NCBI GenBank assembly: GCA_963693305.1
Contig: OY855904.1
Coordinates: forward strand, 35,655,417 to 35,719,416
Source of the DNA: Meandrina meandrites
Taxonomy: Eukaryota; Cnidaria; Anthozoa; Scleractinia; Meandrinidae
DNA length: 64,000 nucleotides
Direction: 5' to 3'
In this document: in pieces, positions 1 to 11,870 of the stretch
How positions within the stretch are numbered: the first letter of the stretch is position 1
Layout: every line of letters begins with the position of its first letter
Notes under the pieces: model-generated
What the model was told of the DNA's origin: nothing
The model's database searches: none
Seen by the model: the letters and a program-made list of their open reading frames with translations, nothing else
Made by a program: the position numbers and the translations under genes

Positions 1-1077
1 GTTCCTCGCTGATGTAGAAAACGTAACTTTGCCTACAAACCGATACCGCTTTTGTTCTCTTTTAACAAATCGTTCAGTACAAATGTTCCATGGATATTTA
101 GTACTAGGAACCGAGCTCCGAAAATAAATAACTGCTTACATGTTATGATCCTACTAAGAATTTTAAGTGTTATATCCAGCAGAGTTAGTGAATAAACGAG
201 AAACTTACACCCTTTACTCCACGCTGTGGTTGTTTTGAGTGGAGTTCAACAAGGAAAAAAACAACAGATGGTACGTTTCGATTTGATGTCTGTTAAACAA
301 TGCCTGTCCTTTCATTCTAATAAACACTTCATTCCCGCTTAACTATTGTAGCTATATAGGATCGTCGGTAAATTGTTATTACAACTTAACCCTGTTGCGA
401 TTGTAAGCGACTCTTTTGAGATAACTGAGTTTGTATATGACATGTGCCGTTTGTGGTATACTTCAATCTTGTTCTTGTTGTCTGATCAAAGCATATTAGT
501 CAAATGTGATGACATGTCTAGGCTTAACTTAACTGTTTATAGACTGACATAATCTTCGTTTTGAGTTCAACAATCAGTTATAGGCCTTATCTTGGTTGAG
601 ATTTGTTACAGATGAGATGAGATGAGATGAGAGGGGAGATAGGAGATGAGATGAGATGGGAGATAGGAGATGGGAGATGAGATAAGATTAGTACATTAAT
701 AAGCATATAAAAGGACCCTGACCGCCACTGATAAAGTTCGTTATATTTATGGCACAGGCTGGTCAGGCAAAGCGTGACCTCAAACATCTGGATTAGAAGA
801 CATTCAGTTTCTTCATTTCCTTTCATCTTCCAACTTTTTTTACATCGATGTAGTGCAACCGTGGAGTGTTCGATAGTTTGAACTGGAAGCATCCGTTGCT
901 TTACTTCCTTTGTTATTGACGTCTTGTGTGCCAGGTCAGTGAAGAATCACGTGTTAATTGTTCAGTAGAGTCGTCGTTTCGAGTATTTTCCCTTCGTCAT
1001 AGCAAAGTGTAGGATTTGTGTCCCCAAATTAGTATGGGATTTTCCCAGGCTATGTGGCCTTGACACGTTAATAAAGT
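1..1077. other. Non-coding stretch, no gene seen
   Basis: No open frame here looks like a real protein. The only structure I see is a purine-rich run of GATGA/GGAGAT-type repeats at about 608-690, and a segment from about 950 to 1077 that reads like the 3' end of a LINE because it finishes with an AATAAAG motif directly before a microsatellite. Confidence 0.5.
608..690. repeat. Imperfect GATGA / GGAGAT simple repeat
   Basis: Short tandem runs of GATGA and GGAGAT units alternate over about 80 bases. It is a low-complexity tract with no coding meaning. Confidence 0.85.
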
Positions 1078-1263
<186 letters not shown>

Positions 1264-2445
1264 GGTGGTTGTGTGTGTGTTTATATAGTACAGTATGGTG
1301 TTGTGCTATTTGAGTAAGTATGGTAACGAGTGATGCTTACTACAATTAGTTAATAGTTAATAAATATCCACAATTAACCCACAATCCTCCACTTTGCTCC
1401 GACGAGGAGTATGTATGTATGTACGAAAGGCTAACGTTCGAAACGTTAGCTTTTCCAAATTCGCCAAGGCGGCCGGACTATTTCCCTTTATTAACTTGCT
1501 GTTGATAATTAGTGTTTCACTTGCCCGTCGACGCAGCACGAACCTAACAACTTTGTTCAGTAGAGGTGTACCATGTCAGCAATGTTGACCACTGATGAGA
1601 CTTAAAATGCTTTGGTAAATTCAAAAGTTCCCCATCAATCATTCAAAATGAGTTCTAAAAGTTGCTTAGTTTGTGCGGTTTTCTCGCCTTCATTTGACAT
1701 CGTAAAATCGCATAATAAATTCCTCCCAATATAAGAATCTTCTTCAGTTTTTCTAAAGAAACTGTTGTGCTACGTTTGAGGCAAACAAACAAACATTAAA
1801 TAATTATTTTTATGTTTTGTTATGTGCGCCACTAGGCTCGAACGCAGACTTTTCCTTTTCTTAATACTTTTGGGTCCGAGCTAACACAAAGATACCATGA
1901 TAAGGCAATCCTTATATTTAATACCAAGCACTTAAATAATACAGTTAATAATTCTATAACTAATACCATTACCATTTAATACAATAAAACTCTGCAACAT
2001 TTAAAGGAGCTACGTCATGGGGATTTCGCAGATTTTTGGTCTAAACTGGTCTGAAATTGGTGGTAGGCAACCGTGTAAACGAGTATCACGAGATGTCTTC
2101 TAAGTTTTTGTGTAAACTATGCAGAATTATAAAGGTGCACTCACTGATCAACAAAATAACCTTTAGACGTCAAAAAGGCAGAAAATTGACCCAATTAGAT
2201 GTGAACAAACCTATTTTGGTGATTTTCCTCCAAGTAACAATTTCAAACTTGAAAACGTCGGCCCGACGTTTTCAAATTTTAGACCACTTCTTTCCTTTCC
2301 GTCTGTAGCCTCACCAGTTTTAAACAACTTTGTGACCAGTACAGTACGTTTTAGCAAGGTTAGGCAACTACTAGTGGACTTTTCAATTAATTGCAACACC
2401 TACATTGGATTTTCACGAAGCACTAAATCTTGCTGATACTGCCCC
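1264..2445. other. Non-coding stretch, no gene seen
   Basis: AT-rich DNA between the microsatellite and the outer arm of the large inverted repeat. Only short, unconvincing frames are present. I recognise no RNA gene or element end. Confidence 0.5.
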
Positions 2446-3491
2446 TTTAAGAGCCGTTCCACGTCAGGTTCGAGTAATTTTGGAAATGGCCAAAAACAAC
2501 CCTACCTCAAACTTTTTCTGGTGAAAGGTATCCATGAGTAAGAAATCAAATGGGCATTAAAAAGTTTGATAAATACAATCTAATCACGTGACAACCAATT
2601 AATGTTTGACCCCGGTGGGACCAATTTTTGTACTGAAAATTTCCAAAAATTGGCTAACTTTGCATGACTCTCATCACAACATAGAAGGCATAACCTCCAA
2701 CCAAATCATTCAACTTTTCTAGCCAGTCTTTCTACTTTTTCCAGGGAACGCTCCTCTGCAGAGAAACAGTTTGAAACAAAGATGGCACTTTGCAGGTTTT
2801 GTCAAAGACGCAATTTTAGTCATTTTCGACGCCAAAAATCCCTAGGAAGGATTTTCGATATCTCGTTGTTTTTTACTTCGCATTAGAGCAAAAGGGCTGT
2901 ATTTTGAATATACTGAAAAATATCTGCGACAAATTACTTTTAGGTGTTAAACAAGAGCACTGAAAACTGGAAATTTGAAAAATTTGCATATTCGATAATA
3001 CAAAAAAAGATCAACTTTTATTGCCTTTAAAAATCTTAAAATGAAAGGATATCCACTTCACATCAAACCAAAGGCTATAAAAAGTCATTGTTTTCATTTG
3101 GTTGATTAATCTGTCTCGAATTTTGAAGAGAAACGCTTTTCTGGCCGTCAAAATCACCCTTCCCCCACCCCTCCCCCGACGGGTTTTACCGCTTGCTTCG
3201 AGCTGTCGAGGAAAATATTTTAAAATGTTTGACCTATTGTTTCTTTTTCGTTTCTTTGCTATCAGTTATATGATCGTGTGCGGTTGCCTGAATCTTTAAA
3301 ACACCACAAGAAAGACGCTAGTGACTGTAATGGTCTGAAAACGTCAAAAATATGCACTGGAAATGTGCGTGACTTTAGCGTGACACTCAAATATATATGC
3401 CAATCATACTTAAAATATTTTCGGGTAGAAGTCTTAATACTCTGTTTTCCACTCGCAGTTGAAAACTATGAGCCAAGATGATTACTTTGTT
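2446..3491. repeat. Left outer arm of an 11.4-kb inverted repeat
   Basis: This 1.05-kb block reappears as its reverse complement at 12892-13883. Both outer ends start TTTAAGAGCCGTTC when read inward. The arms match over nearly their whole length with scattered substitutions and small indels, so they are older than the almost identical inner arms. Short frames in the two arms are homologous to each other but look non-coding. I found no convincing target-site duplication outside the ends. It could be the terminal inverted repeat of a large foldback-type transposon or the trace of an inverted segmental duplication. Confidence 0.8.
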
Positions 3492-3635
3492 CCGTTCGTT
3501 GATATGATAAGTCTCGTCTTTTCATTATCTAGATTTCGTGCCCGAGTGCCTGAACGATTACAGCTGCGCTTCCTTGTGCTTTTCACTCGTTACACAACTT
3601 GTGTTTGCCTTTATACGTGCTTCGAGAACTAAAAT

Positions 3636-3775
3636 TGTACTGCAGGTGCATGATGAATTCTATATGATCCAGAACTTCAATAAATAGAAACACAATATGT
3701 TTGTTCCTCAACACATTTTGTTTCTATTTATTGAAGTTCTGGATGATACAGAGTTCATCATGCACCTGCAGTACA
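3636..3775. repeat. 140-bp hairpin (two ~60-base arms)
   Basis: The left arm begins TGTACTGCAGGTGCATGATG. The right arm, ending near 3775, is its reverse complement apart from a few changes, and both contain a match around CCAGAACTTCAATAAATAG. About 20 bases separate the arms. A transcript would form a long stem-loop. It sits inside the left half of the large inverted structure and has no partner in the right half, so it is probably a later MITE-like insertion. Confidence 0.8.
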
Positions 3776-4330
3776 GTTGCGAGGATACCTTCCGACCGGA
3801 ATGTAATTTGTCCGGTGTTTGACGTAACTTTAACACAATTAAAACTAAACTTTAACAAGTTCATATTTTAGCTTAAATCATTGGGATTGATTTTCCTGTC
3901 CGAGATACGACTTTTCTTGAAAAAAGATACCCTTGACAGATGAAATCCACAAAGTTATTTGCTTTCGATAATTAGGTTATTTGTACATTATATTTACCGT
4001 GTCAACCACCGCCAAAATTTAACCTATTTCCTTTCTACCGAAGAGAAACCAAAGAATGAAACTGGTTAAACGTCATAAAACTTACCCAGACACTTAAATA
4101 TCCATTTGCATTTTCAAAAAGAATCGACGCATTCTGGAACCAGGTGCAGATTAAACAAATTGAAAATGATCTGTGGCAATCTTTATGCTATATATGAAGT
4201 AAATATTGTTTACATCTTTCCTTCGCACCTGTCAGATCTTGAGGTGTAAATCCATGCCTTGCTGGGATTGAAGGTTCTTCAATACTGCCAACTCTTTAAT
4301 ATAAATACTGAGTACACAAAGTAAAGGAAC

Positions 4331-4537
4331 TTTATGGAGGGGGATACTGGACAAAAATGTAATTGTAGTGGTACTGCGTGCTGCATTATATCGTACCACG
4401 CGTTGATACCCGAAACTACCCGGTGTGTTGTTATATCGTACCCGATATGTCGCTTTATCGTACTGCTCAAGCCATAGCACCGTACTGTGTGCTGCTATAT
4501 CGTACCCGATCATTAAATATCGTAAGTGATATGCAGT
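4331..4537. repeat. Left middle terminal inverted repeat
   Basis: Starts TTTATGGAGGGGGATACTGG and matches, as the reverse complement, 12384-12592, which ends CCAGTATCCCCCTCCATAAA. The coordinate sums at both ends of the match agree (16923), so the arms are collinear. The sequence is built from short motifs such as TATCGTACCCGAT and continues inward as subterminal tandem repeats. No target duplication could be established. Confidence 0.8.
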
Positions 4538-4830
4538 TATATCGTAGTGCTAAAGCCATAACATCGTACCGTGTGCTGCTATATCGTACCCGATGATAAC
4601 ATATCGTAAGCGATATGAAGTTATATCGTATTGCTTAAGCCACAACATCGTATCGTGTGCTGCTATATCGTACCCGATGATAACATATCGTAAGCCATAT
4701 GCAGTTATATCATATTGCTAAAGCCACAACATCGTACCGTGTGCTGCTATATCGTACCCGATGATAACATATCGTAAGTGATGTCGTACCGTATGCTGCT
4801 ATATCGTACCCGATGATGGTTTATCGTAGC
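4470..4830. repeat. Subterminal tandem repeats, unit about 85 bases
   Basis: Degenerate copies of a unit containing GTGCTGCTATATCGTACCCG followed by ACATATCGTAAG run through this block. The same units appear inverted at 9975-10212, 11660-11870 and 12384-12540. Subterminal sub-repeats of this kind are typical of foldback-type and long-TIR DNA transposons; their role here is inference. Confidence 0.75.
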
Positions 4831-5724
4831 TTTCATGCCATTTCATTGCGACAAACTGGTCAGCGGCTTATACTTGGGTAGCTACCTCATGCATGGGGAC
4901 ACAAAATGTCCCGAATTTTATTTAAAGACCTGTATTAAACTGTGAAGGAGTGCAATTTGAAAAAAAATCGAAAATTGGACAGAATAAAAAAAATACTTTA
5001 AGTTCAATCAAATTTTTCTTTTACGCGAACGGCGATGTTGACGGTTTGAAAGCTACGACACAAGGGGCTCATACAACACATGATTTAAAAATTTACCAAA
5101 AATGAACAAAAAGGCACAGTAAAGCAATTAATACATCATTCAAAAGAAGACATACTGCTTGAAAATATTATGTCTTGAGTCAAATTTTTCAAGGTTTTTA
5201 AATTTTCGGCTTATTTTGCCGATGTCTGCACGGCAAAACATGGCAAAATTGAGAGGGAAAAAAACTCAACTTGGTACACAAGCTTGGTGCTATAAAAATA
5301 TATCCCAACAAAAGAGCAACATTTCGGCTTCCAATATATGAAATAATATTTTTGGGCTACTCAAATAAGGAACTTTGAGAGCGATGTGTTAGAAATGCTT
5401 AATTAGTAGGTGTTGTTTTCTATGGTTTGCACATTTTTTCGTTTCACGTGGCGTTTGCGTATGCTAATTTAGGTCAGTTTTTAAGTTTTCGCTTGTCGCG
5501 TGTTAGTGGAGTTCCGTGGTAGTTTTTAGTTCAGTGTCTAGGAAATACCGTTTCAGAACCGAGTTCTGGCTGATATTATGTCGTGGAGAATTGGTTGAGC
5601 AAAGATTTCGGTTTTTTTGAGTGCTCATGAGATTAGCTAAGAACTTCGCGTTCGCTGGTATGTCTGATTTCATATAGCGGTTGGCTATACGATGTACGCA
5701 AGTGTCACTGAGCTAAAAAATCCT

Positions 5725-6787
5725 TAAACGAAGAAAAGCAAGGCTGATTGAACAGTTGGGAACTATATATATTTCTAATATTTCGGAAGGCACGGCCTTC
5801 CTTCTTCAGGGTGTTACAAAGAATGACTCTAAAAGTTAAACGTTACAAATTTAAAATATAGGAAATACGATATAACAAGCAAATAATGATAACGTACTAA
5901 TCTAAGCGACGCGGCTAAGAGATAAGTAACGGTAGAAAGAAACGTTAAAATTTGAAATTTAAAAATAAGGAGAAACGTTACAGTATGAAATGCTGTGAAA
6001 AAGCTAAAAGTGGCACTAAAGGTAGAATGCTGATACTAAAATAACGTATTAAGTTTCATCTTTCTTATTTAAACCTTGAGGTTCAAGAGTTTGACCTCTT
6101 TCAATGAGGTATGCTTCTCTTGCCTTACGTACACTGTCACGATTAGATTGAACGAGTTCAAGAGGAATAAGTTGCATGTCAGTAGCGTTATGATTGTTAC
6201 ACAAAAAATGTTCTGATACTGTGGTGGGCTTAGAGCTGTTAGTTTGTTTGTCAACAGGTCTGCGATGTTCGTTGAAGCGGTCTTTGAGTCTACGTTTGGT
6301 TTCTCCTATGTATTGTTTGTGACAGTTGTTACATTGTACCATGTAAATAACGTTTTTGGAGTTGCAGTCAATGTAATGGTTAATAAGTCTAGTTTCGCCG
6401 GTAGAATTAAATGTATAGTTAGTAAGTCCGTCGTTTATGTAGTTGCATGTAAGGCAGTTTTTTCCGCAACGGAAAGAACCGCGGGGTTGGTTAGTAATGG
6501 TGGCCGGTTTACGAAGTTTAGCACTAACTAATAAGTTGCTGAGGTTGTTAGACCGTCGGAAAGCAACAAGAGGTTTAGCTTTGAAAACGTTACTGCAACG
6601 GGGAGATGAAGATAAAATGTTGAAGTGTTTGTGAAAAATGGATGAAACGTGACGAAGGGCTGGATGATATGTTATAACAAGGGGTACCCGTTCGGGCTGA
6701 TTAGTAGTGGGAGTGTCTTTGGGGTTAAGTGCATTAGTACGTGTGATGTTATGTACGCGTTCTATTTCTTGATTAAGGAACGATAGA
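5725..6787 (-). pseudogene. 5'-truncated inverted copy of the Penelope-like element
   Basis: On the minus strand this is the 3' third of the PLE at 6784-9080, in opposite orientation and joined to it head-to-head. The retained reading frame, 6049 to about 6787, gives the last 245 or so residues: the Cys-rich linker and the GIY-YIG endonuclease domain with its IYMVQC and QYIGETKRR motifs. The frame is intact but has no reverse transcriptase. The untranslated tail runs to about 5725. Truncated copies in direct or inverted orientation next to a longer copy are usual for Penelope-like elements and act as pseudo-LTRs. Confidence 0.85.
5779..5809 (-). ncRNA. Hammerhead-ribozyme-like core (PLE 3' end, degenerate)
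   Basis: On the minus strand the order is CTGAAGA, then a perfect stem (GGAAGGC / GCCTTCC) with a three-base loop, then GAAA followed by TATT. This is the CUGANGA, helix II, GAAA core of a hammerhead ribozyme. Bases that could form helix I are not visible, so this copy may be inactive. It matches the cores at 8996 and 10617. Confidence 0.5.
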
Positions 6788-8756
6788 CACTGCACTTGAC
6801 ACTTTCCTTGACGCTGTAGGGCACGACCTCCTTAAACTCAAACCAGCTCCTGTTAGAGACAACTTAACTGCACGCGAACGACACGCCTGCAAATTGCTCA
6901 GTAGACGGAGTGACATTGTCATCAAATCTGCTGACAAGGGTTCAGGCACTGTTGTTATGGATCGAGACTGGTATATTAACGAATGTTTACGACAACTCAA
7001 CGACATCAAGTTCTACAAACCCTTGGACAACGACATTACTAATGACATACAAAAACGCATACTTAAATACACCGAACGCATGAACCGTGACAAAGTTATT
7101 AACGACGAGACTAAACGTTATCTTATACAGGCTGACCCTAAACCCGGACGGTTTTACATTTTACCTAAAATACACAAACAGGGTAACCCTGGACGCCCTA
7201 TTGTCTCTAGCAACTCTTACCCTACGGAACGTATCTCACAGTTCGTTGACTACCACCTCAAACCTCTGGTACAGACTACACAATCATTCATAAAAGACAC
7301 TACACACTTCCTCAACAAACTCGAACAACTTGGACAACTCCCCCAAAACGCTCTTCTTGTTACTTTAGACGTTTCTTCTCTCTACACCAACATTCCCCAT
7401 AACGAAGGCATTACCGCCTGCCGACATTTCCTTGACACACGCGACCGCAATAGTTCTACTGTTGGTACAGAGACTCTCTGTGACCTCATACGTATGATTC
7501 TCACAATGAACAGCTTCACATTCAACGACAAACACTACCTACAGATACACGGTACAGCCATGGGAACCAGAATGGCGCCTTCTTACGCCAATCTGTTCCT
7601 CGCCAAATTTGAGACAGACGCTTTATCACGTGCTCCTCACCAGCCACACACATGGTGGCGTTACATAAACGACATCTTCATGATATGGACACATTCTGTA
7701 AACGACCTCCATACCTTCACCTCTTACCTTAACGGCATTCACCCCACCATCAAGTTTACATCCAATTATTCATTCACATCTATACCCTTTCTTGATGTCA
7801 ACGTTTTTCTCAATAACGGCAATATCACGACTGACCTTTACACTAAAGCCACCGACAAACATCAGTACTTGCTTCATTCATCATGTCACCCTACACACAC
7901 TAAAAGAGCTATTCCATTCAGCCTAGCTCTCCGACTTCGGCGTATCTGTTCCTCTGACGAGACTTTTAAACAACGTACTAATGAACTCAAATCTTATCTT
8001 AACAAACGTGGATATAATCTATCGTTCCTTAATCAAGAAATAGAACGCGTACATAACATCACACGTACTAATGCACTTAACCCCAAAGACACTCCCACTA
8101 CTAATCAGCCCGAACGGGTACCCCTTGTTATAACATATCATCCAGCCCTTCGTCACGTTTCATCCATTTTTCACAAACACTTCAACATTTTGTCTTCATC
8201 TCCCCGTTGCAGTAACGTTTTCAAAGCTAAACCTCTTGTTGCTTTCCGACGGTCTAACAACCTCAGCAACTTATTAGTTAGTGCTAAACTTCGTAAACCG
8301 GCCACCATTACTAACCAACCCCGCGGTTCTTTCCGTTGCGGAAAAAACTGCCTTACATGCAACTACATAAACGACGGACTTACTAACTATACATTTAATT
8401 CTACCGGCGAAACTAGACTTATTAACCATTACATTGACTGCAACTCCAAAAACGTTATTTACATGGTACAATGTAACAACTGTCACAAACAATACATAGG
8501 AGAAACCAAACGTAGACTCAAAGACCGCTTCAACGAACATCGCAGACCTGTTGACAAACAAACTAACAGCTCTAAGCCCACCACAGTATCAGAACATTTT
8601 TTGTGTAACAATCATAACGCTACTGACATGCAACTTATTCCTCTTGAACTCGTTCAATCTAATCGTGACAGTGTACGTAAGGCAAGAGAAGCATACCTCA
8701 TTGAAAGAGGTCAAACTCTTGAACCTCAAGGTTTAAATAAGAAAGATGAAACTTAA
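6784..8756 (+). CDS. Penelope-like retroelement protein, N-terminally truncated (RT + GIY-YIG)
   Basis: The open frame enters at the inverted-repeat junction near 6784 with no start Met, so the N-terminus is missing. About 657 residues remain. Visible reverse transcriptase motifs are VIKSADKGSG, the motif A segment TLDVSSLYTNIP, the motif B segment GTAMGTRMAPSYANLF, motif C written RYINDIF, and the IPFLDV motif. A Cys-rich linker (RCGKNCLTC) and a GIY-YIG endonuclease domain (IYMVQC, QYIGETKRR, FNEHRR) follow, the domain order of endonuclease-bearing PLEs. Motif C should read YxDD; the first Asp is Asn (codon AAC near 7669), which should cripple polymerisation. The protein would act in target-primed reverse transcription. 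There are no stop codons or frameshifts otherwise, so the insertion is young. Confidence 0.92.
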
Positions 8757-10212
8757 TACGTTATTTTAGTATCAGCATTCTACCTTTAGTGCCACTTTTA
8801 GCTTTTTCACAGCATTTCATACTGTAACGTTTCTCCTTATTTTTAAATTTCAAATTTTAACGTTTCTTTCTACCGTTACTTATCTCTTAGCCGCGTCGCT
8901 TAGATTAGTACGTTATCATTATTTGCTTGTTATATCGTATTTCCTATATTTTAAATTTGTAACGTTTAACTTTTAGAGTCATTCTTTGTAACACCCTGAA
9001 GAAGGAAGGCCGTGCCTTCCGAAATATTAGAAATATATATAGTTCCCAACTGTTCAATCAGCCTTGCTTTTCTTCGTTTAAGGATTTTTTAGCTCAGTGA
9101 CACTTGCGTACATCGTATAGCCAACCGCTATATGAAATCAGACATACCAACGAACGCGAAGTTCTTAGCTAATCTCATGAGCACTCAAAAAAACCGAAAT
9201 CTTTGCTCAACCAATTCTCCACGACATAATATCAGCCAGAACTCGGTTCTGAAACGGTATTTCCTAGACACTGAACTAAAAACTACCACGGAACTCCACT
9301 AACACGCGACAAGCGAAAACTTAAAAACTGACCTAAATTAGCATACGCAAACGCCACGTGAAACGAAAAAATGTGCAAACCATAGAAAACAACACCTACT
9401 AATTAAGCATTTCTAACACATCGCTCTCAAAGTTCCTTATTTGAGTAGCCCAAAAATATTATTTCATATATTGGAAGCCGAAATGTTGCTCTTTTGTTGG
9501 GATATATTTTTATAGCACCAAGCTTGTGTACCAAGTTGAGTTATTTTCCCTCTCAATTTTGCCATGTTTTGCGTGCAGACATCGGCAAAATAAGCCGAAA
9601 ATTTAAAAACCTTGAAAAATTTGACTCAAGACATAATATTTTCAAGCAGTATGTCTTCTTTTGAATGATGTATTAATTGCTTTACTGTGCCTTTTTGTTC
9701 ATTTTTGGTAAATTTTTAAATCATGTGTTGTATGAGCCCCTTGTGTCGTAGCTTTCAAACCGTCAACATCGCCGTTCGCGTAAAAGAAAAATTTGATTGA
9801 ACTTAAAGTATTTTTTTTATTCTGTCCAATTTTCGATTTTTTTTCAAATTGCACTCCTTCACAGTTTAATACAGGTCTTTAAATAAAATTCGGGACATTT
9901 TGTGTCCCCATGCATGAGGTAGCTACCCAAGTATAAGCCGCTGACCAGTTTGTCGCAATGAAATGGCATGAAAGCTACGATAAACCATCATCGGGTACGA
10001 TATAGCAGCATACGGTACGACATCACTTACGATATGTTATCATCGGGTACGATATAGCAGCACACGGTACGATGTTGTGGCTTTAGCAATATGATATAAC
10101 TGCATATGGCTTACGATATGTTATCATCGGGTACGATATAGCAGCACACGATACGATGTTGTGGCTTAAGCAATACGATATAACTTCATATCGCTTACGA
10201 TATGTTATCATC
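8019..10212. repeat. Right inner palindrome arm (2.2 kb)
   Basis: Reverse-complement partner of 4594-6787. It holds the PLE 3' half in sense orientation and then the host repeat with its TATCG-type subterminal units. The match breaks abruptly at 10212, where a further PLE fragment begins. Confidence 0.9.
8996..9027 (+). ncRNA. Hammerhead-ribozyme-like core (PLE 3' end)
   Basis: CTGAAGA, a seven-base-pair helix II (GGAAGGC, loop CGT, GCCTTCC) and GAAATATT in order. The helix III AUAU signature is present, but the sequence after it does not pair with the bases before CTGAAGA, so helix I appears lost. Hammerhead motifs are established parts of PLE pseudo-LTRs. Confidence 0.5.
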
Positions 10213-10700
10213 GAACATTTTTTGTGTAACAATCATAACGCTACTGACATGCAACTTATTCCTCTTGAACTCGTTCAATCTAATCGTGACAGTGTACGTA
10301 AGGCAAGAGAAGCATACCTCATTGAAAGAGGTCAAACTCTTGAACCTCAAGGTTTAAATAAGAAAGATGAAACTTAATACGTTATTTTAGTATCAGCATT
10401 CTACCTTAAGTGCCATTTTTAGCTTTTTCACAGCATTTCATACTGTAACGTTTCTCCTTATTTTTAAATTTCAAATTTTAACGTTTCTTTCTACCGTTAC
10501 TTATCTCTTAGCCGCATCGCTTAGATTAGTACGTTATCATTATTTGCTTGTTATATCGTATTTCCTATATTTTAAATTTGTAACGTTTAACTTTTAGAGT
10601 CATTCTTTGTAACACCCTGAAGAAGGAAGGCCGTGCCTTCCGAAATATTGGAAATATATATAGTTCCCAACTGTTCAATCAGCCTTGCTTTTCTTCGTTT
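10213..10700 (+). pseudogene. Third, short PLE copy (GIY-YIG tail and 3' UTR)
   Basis: A direct copy of the last 490 or so bases of the PLE, starting inside the GIY-YIG region at GAACATTTTTTGTGTAAC and keeping the frame to the stop codon at about 10377. It is fused to the host repeat, giving a chimeric frame from 10156 that has no functional meaning. It includes the hammerhead-like core at 10617-10648. A few substitutions separate it from the main copy. Confidence 0.85.
10617..10648 (+). ncRNA. Hammerhead-ribozyme-like core (third PLE copy)
   Basis: The same CTGAAGA, helix II and GAAATATT order as at 8996, with one change directly after it (TATTGG instead of TATTAG). Helix I is again not convincing. 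Confidence 0.45.
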
Positions 10701-11099
10701 ACTATTTTGTTATAGCTGATTAGATCTTCTACATTTAGAGGATCCGGTACTTCTGTTTCGTCACGGTGGTCCTTGCAAATTTAAATTCGTTGTAAAAAAC
10801 CTTACATTTGAAATTGCGTGACATATCTTCCAAGCGATGGCCCAGATACTGAGCTCCGAAGCACTTGCGTATAGCTAGCGCTCTCATAATTCGTTGTTTT
10901 AGTAGCCCAAGAATACTTTTATATTAAATTTTAAATTTAAGATGAAACGTTGCTCTATTATTGGGTTACATTACACTAGATGACGAACCAAAGTACAATT
11001 TTTAACTGCCAATTTTGCCATTTTATTGATGGGAATACCGTGACACGAAATAGCGATTTTTGAGCTCGATACCACTGACTTGCATTGCACGCGCTGTCA
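10701..11099. other. Unique spacer inside the nested repeat
   Basis: About 400 bases with no match to the left half that I can see. It separates the third PLE copy from the next copy of the host repeat arm. No coding potential is seen. Confidence 0.4.
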
Positions 11100-11870
11100 A
11101 ATTTTGTTATTTGAGTAGCCCAAAAATATTATTTCATATATTGGAAGCCGAAATGTTGCTCTTTTGTTGGGATATATTTTTATAGCACCAAGCTTATGTA
11201 CCAAGTTGAGTTTTTTTCGCTCTCAATTTTGCCATTTTTTGCCGTGCAGACATCGGCAAAAATAAGCCGAAAATTTAAAAACCTTGAAAAATTTGACTCA
11301 AAACATAATAATTTCAAGCAGTATGTCTTCTTTTGAATGATGTATTAATTGCTTTACTGTGCCTTTTTGTTCATTTTTGGTAAATTTTTAAATCATGTGT
11401 TGTATGAGCCCCTTGTGCCGTAGCTTTCAAACCGTCAACATCGCCGTTCGCGTAAAAGAAAAATTTGATTGAACTTAAAGTATTTTTTTTTATTCTGTCC
11501 AAGTTTGATAATTTTCGATTTTTTTTTTCAAATTGCACTCCTTCACAGTTACACGTACTTAAATAAAATTCGGGACATTTTGTGTCCCCATGCATGAGGT
11601 ACCTACCCCTATCTAAGTATAAGCCGCTGACCAGTTTGTCGCAATGAAATGGCATGAAAGCTACGATAAACCATCATCGGGTACGATATAGCAGCATACG
11701 GTACGACATCACTTACGATATGTTATCATCGGGTACGATATAGCAGCACACGATACGATGTTGTGGCTTAAGCAATACGATATAACTTCATATCGCTTAC
11801 GATATGTTATCATCGGGTACGATATAGCAGCACACGGTACGATGTTATGGCTTTAGCACTACGATATATA
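11100..11870. repeat. Extra copy of the host-repeat arm
   Basis: Repeats 9425-10212 in the same orientation with small differences, and is therefore also the inverse of about 4540-5375. Together with 12384-12592 it is the true right-hand counterpart of the left terminal repeat; the 9081-10212 copy is an added one. Confidence 0.8.

Larger units (their letters stand above)
4594..6787. repeat. Left inner palindrome arm (2.2 kb)
   Basis: This arm is the near-identical reverse complement of 8019-10212, separated by a 1231-base spacer holding most of the reverse transcriptase domain of a Penelope-like element. Left and right positions sum to about 14806 along the whole length. Only isolated differences are visible, for example a short difference near 5260 against 9545. 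The arm contains about 1.13 kb of the host repeat followed by about 1.06 kb of antisense PLE 3' end. Such close identity suggests a recent event or gene conversion between the arms. Confidence 0.9.
6784..9080 (+). mobile_element. Penelope-like element, longest copy in the window
   Basis: The element runs from the junction with its own inverted partial copy to its 3' end after the stop codon. The 3' end is placed at about 9080 because the third copy at 10213-10700 stops matching at the same point (after CTTTTCTTCGTTTA). The 3' untranslated part carries a hammerhead-like core. The PLE lies at the centre of a palindromic host repeat whose arms continue beyond both ends. Confidence 0.85.

Noticed and set aside
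3102..3481. Two short plus-strand frames in the left outer arm, one of which recurs in the right arm
   Set aside because: The shared peptide only reflects the inverted repeat. The copies have accumulated changes and indels without sign of protein conservation, and there is no recognisable domain.
4470..4830. CRISPR-like array of spaced repeats
   Set aside because: Units are degenerate, spacers are not unique, and the context is a eukaryotic genome with the same units in the inverted arm. They are transposon subterminal repeats.
6244..6531. Plus-strand frame opposite the inverted PLE copy
   Set aside because: It is the antisense shadow of the GIY-YIG coding region, and appears identically on the minus strand opposite the main PLE (8274-8561).
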